DNA from: DASWIG01 sp965371445
GTDB taxonomy: Bacteria; Acidobacteriota; Thermoanaerobaculia; Multivoradales; J023
Assembly (NCBI GenBank): GCA_965371445.1
Contig: CBDUYN010000050.1
Location: 1 to 54,888, forward strand
Direction: 5' to 3'
DNA: 54,888 bases
The notes beneath the pieces were generated by a model. It saw nothing but the letters and a program-made list of their open reading frames with translations, was not told where the DNA came from and did not search any database. Position 1 is the stretch's first letter. Each line of letters begins with the position of its first letter. Positions 21,734 to 27,990 of this stretch are shown here, piece by piece. Made by a program: the position numbers and the translations under genes.

Positions 21734-22012
21734 ATGAAGAGCTACTCGATCGCTGAAGCCAAGAGCCACCTCGGACGGTTGGTGCACCAGGTCGAAGCCG
21801 GTCCACCCGTCGAGCTCACGCGACGGGGTCAACCGGTGGCCATGGTGGTCTCGATCCGCGACTACCAACGGCTTGCCACGCCCCGCCACGACGTCTGGGA
21901 CGCCGTTTTGAAGCTGCGGGAATCCTACGACTTGGAGGCTCTGGACATCGAGCCCGACGAGGTGTTCGCCGTCGAGCGGGACACCTCCCCGGGAAGGGAC
22001 TTCTCATGGTAG
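21734..22012 (+). CDS. Type II antitoxin, Phd/YefM family
   Basis: 92 residues. The N-terminal part MKSYSIAEAKSHLGRLVHQV followed by GPPVELTRRGQPVAMVVS is the DNA-binding Phd/YefM fold; the acidic C-terminal tail (ALDIEPDEVFAV, ending PGRDFSW) should wrap the toxin. A GGGGG ribosome-binding site lies about 8 bases upstream. It overlaps the toxin ATG by 7 bases, so the two are translated together, and a palindromic operator lies just upstream. Confidence 0.92.
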   Translation: MKSYSIAEAKSHLGRLVHQVEAGPPVELTRRGQPVAMVVSIRDYQRLATPRHDVWDAVLKLRESYDLEALDIEPDEVFAVERDTSPGRDFSW

Positions 22013-22437
22013 CCCCAAGGTACCTCGTCGACACCAACGTCCTTTCCGAGCCCACGCGTCCACGCCCTGATCCGGAGCTGGTCCGGCAGCTGGAGGCGCA
22101 TCGTGCCGAGATCGCCACGGCGGCCACGGTCTGGCACGAGCTGTTGTACGGCCTGGAAAAGCTCCCCCCGTCGCGCAAGAAGGACGCCATCGGGAGCTAC
22201 CTGGAGGACTTACGAAGCTCGGCAATGCCTGTGCTGGCCTACGACGAACGGGCGGCCGAGTGGCACGCTCGGGAGCGGGCGAGGCTTGAGAAGGCCGGCC
22301 GCTCGGTACCGTTTCGGGACTCACAAATCGCGGCCGTAGCCAGGGTCCACGACCTAGTCCTCGTGACGGCGAACGTTGCCGACTTCAAGCCGCTTGCGGG
22401 GCTCGAGATCGAAAACTGGATGGCCGGACCGGTATGA
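22006..22437 (+). CDS. Type II toxin, PIN-domain ribonuclease (VapC-like)
   Basis: 143 residues. Acidic PIN active-site residues are visible: Asp in YLVDTNVLSEPTR, Glu in TVWHELLYGLEKL, Asp in PFRDSQIAAVARV, and the final Asn/Asp in VTANVADFKPL. Predicted Mg-dependent RNase inhibited by the upstream Phd-type antitoxin (a mixed Phd-VapC pairing, which is common). Its stop overlaps the next ATG by four bases (ATGA), so the flavin monooxygenase gene is coupled to the toxin-antitoxin operon. Confidence 0.92.
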   Translation: MVAPRYLVDTNVLSEPTRPRPDPELVRQLEAHRAEIATAATVWHELLYGLEKLPPSRKKDAIGSYLEDLRSSAMPVLAYDERAAEWHARERARLEKAGRSVPFRDSQIAAVARVHDLVLVTANVADFKPLAGLEIENWMAGPV

Positions 22438-23723
22438 GTGAAAGAGTCTGCATCGTCGGCGCCGGATCTTCGGGGATCGTGGCGGCCAAGGTCTTGAAGG
22501 AGAAGGGCATTCCCTTCGACTGCTTCGAAAAAGGCTCCGGGATCGGCGGCAACTGGCGCTTCCACAACGACAACGGGCAGTCGGCGGCCTACGCGTCGCT
22601 CCACATCAACACGTCGAAGACCCGGATGGCCTACTCCGACTATCCGATGCCCGAGGACTACCCCGACTACCCGCACCACAGCCAGATCCTCGACTACTTC
22701 GAGAGCTACGTCGATCACTTCGGCCTCCGCGGCGACATCCGCTTCAAGACCGCGATCGAGCGGATCCACCGCGCCGAGGACGGCGGTTGGGACGTGCGCA
22801 CGAGCGACGCCGAGACCGGACGCTACCGCGCCGTCCTGGTGGCCAACGGCCACCACTGGGACCCCCGCTGGCCTGATTTCCCCGGCGACTTCTCGGGCGA
22901 GGTGATCCACGCCCACGCCTACGAGACGCCCGACCCCTACCGCGGCAAGCGGGTCCTGGTGGTGGGAATCGGCAATTCCGGCGTCGACGTCGCCTGCGAG
23001 ACGTCGCGGGTGACCGAGAGGTGCTTCCTCTCGACGCGGCGCAGCGCCCACATCCTGCCGAAGTACGCTTTTGGGGCGCCGATCGACTTCTACACGACGC
23101 CGTTCTCGAGCCGTCTGCCGACCTGGATCCAGCGCCTCGGCTTCCAGGTGATCCTGAAGCTGGTGCGCGGACCCCAGGAGCGGCTTGGGGTCCCCGAGCC
23201 GAAGCACGACATCCTGGCCGCCCATCCGACGATCTCGCCGGATCTGCTGAACCTGGTGGGCCACGGCAAGATTCGGATCAAGCCCGACGTCGAGCGCCTG
23301 CTGGGCGATCGCGTGCGCTTTGCCGACGGAACCGAAGAGGAGATCGACCGGATCGTCTACGCGACGGGCTACAAGATCAGCTTCCCGTTCTTCGAGGAGG
23401 GCTTCGTCACCAACGGCGACAGCGAGAACCGGGTGCGGCTCTTCCGCTACGTCGTCCACCCGCGGCACGAGAACCTCTTTTTCATCGGCCTCGTCCAGCC
23501 GCTGGGGGCGGTCATGCCGATCGCCGAGGCGCAGTCGCAGTGGGTGGCGGGGCTTCTCGCTGGCGAGTGCGGCCTGCCCTCGCCGGAGGTGATGGAGCGC
23601 GAGATCAACCGCGACCTCGACGCCATGGCGAAGCGTTACGTCACCTCGTCGCGGCACACGATCCAGGTCGACTTCTATCCCTACCTGCGGGTGGTACAAA
23701 AGGAGATGAAGCGGCGGTCCTAG
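22434..23723 (+). CDS. Flavin-containing monooxygenase (FMO/Baeyer-Villiger type)
   Basis: 429 residues. FAD site VCIVGAGSSGIVAAKVL at the N-terminus, FEKGSGIGGNWRF, the FMO signature variant FSGEVIHAHAYETP, the NADPH site VLVVGIGNSGVDVA, and the C-terminal YATGYKISFPFFEE motif. Such enzymes oxygenate N-, S- or carbonyl substrates using NADPH and O2; the substrate here is unknown. It begins in a 4-base overlap with the PIN toxin gene, and its stop overlaps the convergent SDR stop by four bases. Confidence 0.93.
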   Translation: MSERVCIVGAGSSGIVAAKVLKEKGIPFDCFEKGSGIGGNWRFHNDNGQSAAYASLHINTSKTRMAYSDYPMPEDYPDYPHHSQILDYFESYVDHFGLRGDIRFKTAIERIHRAEDGGWDVRTSDAETGRYRAVLVANGHHWDPRWPDFPGDFSGEVIHAHAYETPDPYRGKRVLVVGIGNSGVDVACETSRVTERCFLSTRRSAHILPKYAFGAPIDFYTTPFSSRLPTWIQRLGFQVILKLVRGPQERLGVPEPKHDILAAHPTISPDLLNLVGHGKIRIKPDVERLLGDRVRFADGTEEEIDRIVYATGYKISFPFFEEGFVTNGDSENRVRLFRYVVHPRHENLFFIGLVQPLGAVMPIAEAQSQWVAGLLAGECGLPSPEVMEREINRDLDAMAKRYVTSSRHTIQVDFYPYLRVVQKEMKRRS

Positions 23724-24460
23724 AAGGCGATCCGCCGCATCACGAACCGCGGCAGGTTGCGGATCGCGAGCATCACCCATCGCCACATGAACGGCGTATA
23801 GACCTCCGGCGTACCGCGGTCGATCGCGCGCAGGACGTCGCGCGCCACCTCGTCGGCCTCGCCGGCGAAGGGCGGTGGCTTCAATCCCGCCGTCATTCCC
23901 GTCTTGACGAAGCCGGGCTTGACGCAGACCGTCTTGAGCCCTTCCGAGCGGTATTTGTGGTCGAGGGCCTCGAGGTAGCGCGAAAGGCCCGCTTTTGACG
24001 CCCCGTAGATCGCCATGGGTTTTCGTCCACGCTCGCCGGCGACCGAGCTGAAGACGCAGAGCGTCCCACCGCCACTTTTGAGGAGCCGTTTTCGTGCTTC
24101 CTCGCAGAAGGCCATGGTGTTGGCGAAGTTTACCGTCACGAGCTCCAGGGCCGCCGCGGTGTCACTTTCGAGCTCCTCCTGGGTCTTGAAGACGCCGGCT
24201 GTGACGACGACGGTGTCGAGCCCACCGAGCACTTCCCGCGCGGCGTCGAGGGCCGGCGCGAAGCTCGACGGGTCCGCGAGGTCGCAGCCGGCCGTGCCGA
24301 CGGTCGCGTCGCCGCCGGCCCGGACCTCCAGGTCTCGGGCGCTCCTCTCCAGGTCTTGGGCGTTGCGGCCGAGAAGGAGAAGCTCGTCTCCGCGCTCCGC
24401 CATCAACCGGGCGAGGGAGCGTCCCATGCCCTTCGTGGCTCCGAGAATGGCAACTTTCAT
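23720..24460 (-). CDS. Short-chain dehydrogenase/reductase (possible DprE2-type partner)
   Basis: 246 residues from ATG 24460; a longer open frame upstream adds no homology. Rossmann motif VAILGATKGMGRSLA, NNAG-equivalent region VVVTAGVFKT, catalytic Ser in CVFSSVAGERGR, Tyr/Lys in YGASKAGLSRY, and KPGFVKTGMT. In many bacteria an SDR of this type (DprE2) follows a DprE1-like FAD oxidase, and together they epimerise a polyprenyl-phospho-pentose. Here the DprE1-like gene lies 1.5 kb upstream on the same strand, and a scar of its 3' end is fused directly to this gene's start (24457-24486), which supports the pairing. Exact substrate is inferred, not shown. Confidence 0.8.
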   Translation of the reverse strand: MKVAILGATKGMGRSLARLMAERGDELLLLGRNAQDLERSARDLEVRAGGDATVGTAGCDLADPSSFAPALDAAREVLGGLDTVVVTAGVFKTQEELESDTAAALELVTVNFANTMAFCEEARKRLLKSGGGTLCVFSSVAGERGRKPMAIYGASKAGLSRYLEALDHKYRSEGLKTVCVKPGFVKTGMTAGLKPPPFAGEADEVARDVLRAIDRGTPEVYTPFMWRWVMLAIRNLPRFVMRRIAF

Positions 24461-24486
24461 AGCAGGTCTCCAAACAGGCGGGTCAT
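24457..24486 (-). pseudogene. Deletion scar of a DprE1-like gene (9-codon mini-ORF)
   Basis: Encodes MTRLFGDLL and a stop. The ATG-AC start with its upstream -10-like TATACT (24494-24499) and surrounding ~30 bases match the start of the intact DprE1-like gene at 27287. The last seven codons and stop match that gene's 3' end (RLFGDLL). The TGA overlaps the SDR ATG by four bases. It is what remains after almost the whole coding region of a DprE1-like copy was deleted. Confidence 0.7.
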
Positions 24487-24493
24487 GGCCTGG

Positions 24494-24499
24494 AGTATA
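24494..24499 (-). promoter_or_regulatory. -10-like element upstream of the SDR mini-ORF
   Basis: TATACT on the minus strand, 7 bases from the mini-ORF ATG, identical in setting to the element before the intact DprE1-like gene. Such short spacing would give a leaderless or nearly leaderless transcript. No clear -35 hexamer is seen. Confidence 0.4.
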
Positions 24500-24551
24500 G
24501 CGAATCTCGGATCTGAGGGGCGGCCCTGGCTCTTCCCCGCCAGGGCCGTTA

Positions 24552-24672
24552 TGCCCCCATGCGAGTCGAGAGGAGCGGCTGCTCAACGCTCCGGTTCAGA
24601 CTCTGTGCCGAATGCCACGACATGGAGGACCTCGAAGAGTCGCACGGCGGCCCAGGCCTCGGGAGGCCGTAG
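24552..24672 (+). pseudogene. Fragment of a multiheme cytochrome c gene
   Basis: About 120 bases that encode CPHASREERLLNAPVQ and then, after a one-base frame change, LCAECHDMEDLEESHGG before a TAG. The intact 21-heme cytochrome in this window (near 39910-40020) has PHASTRQRLLKAPVKELC and AECHDMADLDESHGG in the same order. Only one CXXCH remains; there is no start codon or signal peptide. It is a non-functional relic of a related cytochrome gene. Confidence 0.75.
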
Positions 24673-24690
24673 GTATTGCGGCAGGTGTTC

Positions 24691-25329
24691 CTACCCGTGA
24701 TGCCGTCGCGTAGCGACGTAAGATGCTTCCGACGAGCGCCGGAGGCCCCGGACGACGGGATCGTTGCCTTCCGACGAGCGCCGGAGGCCCCGGACGACGG
24801 GATCGTCGCCTTCCGACGAGCGCCCGAGGCCCCGGACGACGGGATCGTCGCCTTCCAACGAGCGTTTTGGGGGATTAGAAACTCTCGCGAGCTCTTCGCA
24901 CGACGCTGGGACGCGACGAGAAACTCTCGCGAGCCGTTCGCACGCCGCCGGGCCGCGACGAGAAACTCTCGCGAGCTCTTCGCACGCCGCGTCGACGCGA
25001 CCAAAAACTCTCACGAGCTCTTCGCACCGCCGCCGAGAGCCTGGCAAAACTCTCCCGAGCCTTTCGCACCACGTTTTGGCCCGAATTCCGGACGGAGAGA
25101 GCTTTGCGGGGCCGTCCCGGCGGTCGGACGCCGCGGATCTGGTAAGCAGGTCCGGGCGGCCGGCCAGGCCCAGGGCCGACTCGACGAGGCGCGAGCCGTG
25201 GAGCTGAAAAAGCTCGCACTCGGCGAGGGCATGGCGCCGTTCGCGAAGAGCCACGCTCTCGTGGAGCTTGCCAAGCTTGATCGCGTCGAGGAGACGGCCG
25301 AGCTCGCCGCGGAGCCGTTCGATTCTCAT
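24691..25329 (-). CDS. Hypothetical ORF carrying 14-residue repeats
   Basis: 212 codons. Residues 1-60 (MRIERLRGELGRLLDAI, HESVALRERRHALAECELF) look like genuine helical protein. The rest is built from a 14-residue period: CEELARVSRRVPAS-type units followed by SEGDDPVVRGLRRS-type units, encoded by the 42-bp array. No family recognised. All three minus frames and one plus frame stay open through the array because 42 is divisible by three, so coding here is uncertain. The N-terminal part overlaps, out of frame, the ORF starting at 25507; a frameshift between the two is likely. Confidence 0.3.
   Translation of the reverse strand: MRIERLRGELGRLLDAIKLGKLHESVALRERRHALAECELFQLHGSRLVESALGLAGRPDLLTRSAASDRRDGPAKLSPSGIRAKTWCERLGRVLPGSRRRCEELVRVFGRVDAACEELARVSRRGPAACERLARVSRRVPASCEELARVSNPPKRSLEGDDPVVRGLGRSSEGDDPVVRGLRRSSEGNDPVVRGLRRSSEASYVATRRHHG
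24725..25093. repeat. 42-bp tandem repeat array with two unit types
   Basis: Three and a fraction units beginning TTCCGACGAG lie at 24727, 24769, 24811 and 24853. Five units containing the palindrome CTCGCGAG (or one-base variants) lie at 24884, 24926, 24968, 25010 and 25052. Spacing is exactly 42 in every case, and the two sets stay in register with each other. 42 bp equals 14 codons and also four helical turns of DNA. Confidence 0.9.
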
Positions 25330-25507
25330 GGAGCCATCCGCAGGATCCGGGCGACGGTCCCAGGAGGAAACAGGCGGCCTCCTCGTCGCTCAGGAAGGGG
25401 CGGATGCGCTCGTCGAGGACGTTGCCGGCGACCGAGGCGTAGGCCTCGGTGGCCTCCTCGGTACGGCGGCAGCGGCGGGCGAGCTTCGGGGTCTTCGTCG
25501 AGGGCAT
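24875..25507 (-). CDS. Hypothetical ORF, N-terminal part plausible
   Basis: The ATG at 25507 has GGAG about 8 bases upstream. The first ~60 codons (MPSTKTPKLARRCRRTEEA, VLDERIRPFLSDEEAACFLL) look like a real small protein. After about 25325 the composition becomes the Arg/Pro/Ala-rich pattern of a wrong frame, and the better frame continues as the ORF ending at 24691. The simplest reading is one gene disrupted by a frameshift near 25320. No family recognised. Confidence 0.35.
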   Translation of the reverse strand: MPSTKTPKLARRCRRTEEATEAYASVAGNVLDERIRPFLSDEEAACFLLGPSPGSCGWLHENRTAPRRARPSPRRDQAWQAPRERGSSRTAPCPRRVRAFSAPRLAPRRVGPGPGRPPGPAYQIRGVRPPGRPRKALSVRNSGQNVVRKARESFARLSAAVRRARESFWSRRRGVRRARESFSSRPGGVRTARESFSSRPSVVRRARESF

Positions 25508-25612
25508 CTTCGCGTCTCCGTATGGACTAACGTCATATGATACCACGATATTCCCGAGGAGTCCAGCGGACCCCGGGCGGGCGGGCGCCTCGTGGACAGC
25601 AACGCCTGAATC

Positions 25613-25790
25613 GATAGCCCCACCCGGGCGATAGCCCCACCCGGGGACAAATCCCCGGGTGCTGGCGACGTCTGTGAGGGGGCGCGGGGCCACGGCCAAG
25701 CCCACTGACCGTGAGGTCTTGCAAGAAATGCTGGGACCGCGGGCGTCCCGCCCGCCGTGGGGGACGAAGCCCCCACGTTCGCGGGCTAAA
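25613..25790. repeat. Cluster of intergenic hairpins and a 17-bp tandem duplication
   Basis: GATAGCCCCACCCGGG occurs at 25613 and again at 25630. ACCCGGGGA and TCCCCGGGT (25639-25660), GCGGGCG and CGCCCGC (25739-25755) and GTGGGGG and CCCCCAC (25757-25776) are perfect inverted repeats, followed by GGGCT-AAA-GCCC. Together with bases up to 25955 this 450-base stretch holds no gene I can support. Confidence 0.7.
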
Positions 25791-25955
25791 GCCCACAGCG
25801 AGACCTTCATCCGACTGAGCTTCGCGACGGCACCTTGTCCAACAAAGTCAGGCCATGGGGTGTTCTAGCTGGCGCGTCTGCCGTCGGCGCGGACCTCGCC
25901 GTTTGTCGACGGCTTCGGCCGGAGTTCGGCGGCCGAGGTTCAAAAACCTGGATTC

Positions 25956-27287
25956 TCATAGCAGGTCTCCGAAAAGACGCTCGGCCTGGGCGCTGCGGAT
26001 CTTTCCTTCCGGGTCGTAGCGGCGCTTGACCTCAAGCCAGGCGTCGAGGCGCGGCTCCATGGCCCGGAAATGCTCGGCCGTCGTGAAGGTGTCTTTCGTC
26101 AGGTAGACGCGTCCGCCCTCGGCGATGACGCATTCGTTGAGCCGCGCGACGACCTCGGGCGTTCCTGGGCGCACCGGGATGTCGAGCGCGATCGAGGTGC
26201 CGGGCATGGGGAAGGAGAGCATCCCCTCGCCCTCTTCGCCGCAGTCCTTGATGACGCAGAGAAACGACGCCGCCTGAAGGCTGGTCAGAAGCTCCAGGAA
26301 ACGCCGTACCCCGGCGGCGCCCGACGCCTTGGGCAAGACAGCCTGGTGCTGCGTGAAGCCCCGCTTGCCGTAGATCCGGTTCCAGTCGCGAATCGCGTCG
26401 AGCGGGTGGAAAAACGACTCGGGATGGAGGATTCCCTTCTTCTCGCGCGGCATCTGCTTCCAGTAGTAGGCGAAGTTGAAAAGCCGCATCGACAGCGGGT
26501 TGAGCGCCCAGCCCGGGAAGTCGACGGGCACGGCAAGGCGCGCCTTGCGCCGTGGCGGCTCCTTCGGAGCCTCCTCGGGCCCGGCCCAGCGGCCGCGGAA
26601 GAGGATGCCGCGCCCCATGTGCTTGCCGCGGGTCAGGCAGTCGATCCAGCCCATGGTCATCGGCCAGGCGTCGGCGGCGCGGGCAAGGCCGTCGAGGAAT
26701 TGGTCGAGGTCGCCGATGCGCTCGGTCTCCACCCACATCCAGGGTGAGGGGATCTTCTGGAGACGAAATGCGATTTCGAGGATGTGTCCCGTCAAACCCA
26801 TGCCCCCCAGCGTGGCGCGGAAAAGCTCCGGGTGCTCCTCGCGCGAGCAGTCGACGATTTCGCCCGAGGCGAGGCGCATGCGCAGGCTCTCGACGTGGCG
26901 GCCGAAGGTGCCGTTTCTGTGGTGGCTCTTGTCGTGGACGTCGGAGGCGACCATGCCGCCGAGGGTGATGAGCTGGGTACCGGGGAGGATCGGCGAAGAA
27001 AAACCTCGGCGCGGGAAGATGCGGTTGATCTCGAGGAGCTGGAGGCCGGCCTCGGCGCGCAGCAGGCCGGTTCTCGGATCGAAGCCGAGGATGCGGTCGG
27101 CGAGTCGCGTCGCCGCCGCGGTCGAGCCGGGCGGCGGGAGCGAAGAGTCGCCGTAGGAGCGGCCCATGCCGCGGCTCAAGGCGACGTCTCGTGTGAGGCG
27201 TTCGAGGTCTTCACCGAGGACCTCTTGCCCTGGGAGAGCTTGGCGGCCCCAACCGCAGAGGGTTTCTTCGTCGAGCGCCTGTGTCAT
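25956..27287 (-). CDS. FAD-dependent oxidoreductase, DprE1-like (decaprenylphosphoryl-ribose oxidase family)
   Basis: 443 residues from ATG 27287. FAD_binding_4 motifs RGMGRSYGDSS, GTQLITLGGMVASDVHDKSHH and GGMGLTGHI; the family-specific MTMGWIDCLTRG, FFHPLDAIRDWNRIYGKRGF and YLTKDTFTTAEHFRAM. DprE1 oxidises a polyprenyl-phosphoryl pentose at C2 for cell-envelope arabinose synthesis in mycobacteria; in Gram-negatives the role is less clear. The position that I align with Cys387 of the mycobacterial enzyme (benzothiazinone target) is Ala in GTSIALDIP. It starts 44 bases after the NarL-type regulator stop; a -10-like TATACT sits 7 bases before the ATG. The SDR partner has been displaced 1.5 kb downstream. 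Confidence 0.87.
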   Translation of the reverse strand: MTQALDEETLCGWGRQALPGQEVLGEDLERLTRDVALSRGMGRSYGDSSLPPPGSTAAATRLADRILGFDPRTGLLRAEAGLQLLEINRIFPRRGFSSPILPGTQLITLGGMVASDVHDKSHHRNGTFGRHVESLRMRLASGEIVDCSREEHPELFRATLGGMGLTGHILEIAFRLQKIPSPWMWVETERIGDLDQFLDGLARAADAWPMTMGWIDCLTRGKHMGRGILFRGRWAGPEEAPKEPPRRKARLAVPVDFPGWALNPLSMRLFNFAYYWKQMPREKKGILHPESFFHPLDAIRDWNRIYGKRGFTQHQAVLPKASGAAGVRRFLELLTSLQAASFLCVIKDCGEEGEGMLSFPMPGTSIALDIPVRPGTPEVVARLNECVIAEGGRVYLTKDTFTTAEHFRAMEPRLDAWLEVKRRYDPEGKIRSAQAERLFGDLL

Positions 27288-27294
27288 GGCCCGG

Positions 27295-27300
27295 AGTATA
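27295..27300 (-). promoter_or_regulatory. -10-like element before the DprE1-like gene
   Basis: TATACT on the minus strand ending 7 bases before the ATG at 27287, with no visible ribosome-binding site between. This suggests a leaderless transcript. The same context is repeated before the SDR scar. Confidence 0.4.
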
Positions 27301-27331
27301 GCGGTTCTCGGATCACGCCGCGCCACGCCAC

Positions 27332-27985
27332 CTAGGGCTCGATCGAGGTCAGGCCCTCGCGAATGGCGTATTTGGTGAGCTCGGCCACGCTGTGTAAATC
27401 GAGCTTCTTCATGATGTGCTGCCGGTGGGTGTCGACCGTCTTGCCGCTGACGTGGAGGCGTTCAGCGATCTCGCGGGTCGAGCGACCCTCGGCCAGGAGC
27501 TGGAGCACCTCGCGCTCCCGGTCCGACAGGCGCAGCACGGCGGACTCTGGCCCGGCCGGTACGCGGTGGGCGACATCGTCGATCACCGCGCCGGTGACCT
27601 CCGGGCTCAGGTACGAGCGGTTCTCCAGCACGATGCGCAGAGCCCGGACCAGCTCCTCGAACGCGCTGTCCTTGAGCAGGAAACCCGCTGCGCCGGCCCG
27701 CAGGGCCTCGACCACGAAGCGCTTGTTGGAGTGCATCGAAAGCGCCAGCACCTTGGTCCGGGGGAGCTTCGCGAGGATCTGCCGTATGGCTTCGATGCCG
27801 TTGAGCTCGGGCATGGAGAGGTCCATGACGACGACTTCGGGCCGAAGCTGTGTGGCGAGCCGTACGGCCTCGCGTCCGTTTTGGGCTTCGCCCACCACCA
27901 GCAGGTCCGACTCCTTCTCGAAGAGCGAACGTAGCCCCTCGCGCACGATGCGGTGGTCGTCGGCCAGCAGGATCTTCGTCGTCAC
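27332..27985 (-). CDS. NarL/LuxR-type response regulator
   Basis: 217 residues from GTG 27985, chosen because GGAGG lies 9 bases upstream and the longer frame has only shadow-type sequence. Receiver domain: KILLADDHRIVREGL, phospho-acceptor Asp in EVVVMDLSMPELNG, and FLLKDSAFEELV with the conserved Lys. C-terminal LuxR helix-turn-helix: LSDREREVLQLLAEGRSTREIAERLHV (in pieces) and KTVDTHRQHIMKKL. It begins 5 bases after the sensor-kinase stop, so the two form a pair. The likely target is the neighbouring cytochrome operons, by position only. Confidence 0.95.
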   Translation of the reverse strand: MTTKILLADDHRIVREGLRSLFEKESDLLVVGEAQNGREAVRLATQLRPEVVVMDLSMPELNGIEAIRQILAKLPRTKVLALSMHSNKRFVVEALRAGAAGFLLKDSAFEELVRALRIVLENRSYLSPEVTGAVIDDVAHRVPAGPESAVLRLSDREREVLQLLAEGRSTREIAERLHVSGKTVDTHRQHIMKKLDLHSVAELTKYAIREGLTSIEP

Positions 27986-27990
27986 AGTCT

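Noticed and set aside
24725..25093. Possible CRISPR array
   Set aside because: Units are directly contiguous with exact 42-bp period and no variable spacers between constant repeats; no cas gene is nearby.
24676..25530. 284-codon plus-strand frame through the 42-bp array
   Set aside because: It begins within a cytochrome relic/repeat region, becomes Arg/Gly-rich at the end, and runs antisense to the more protein-like minus-strand starts at 25507 and 25329.
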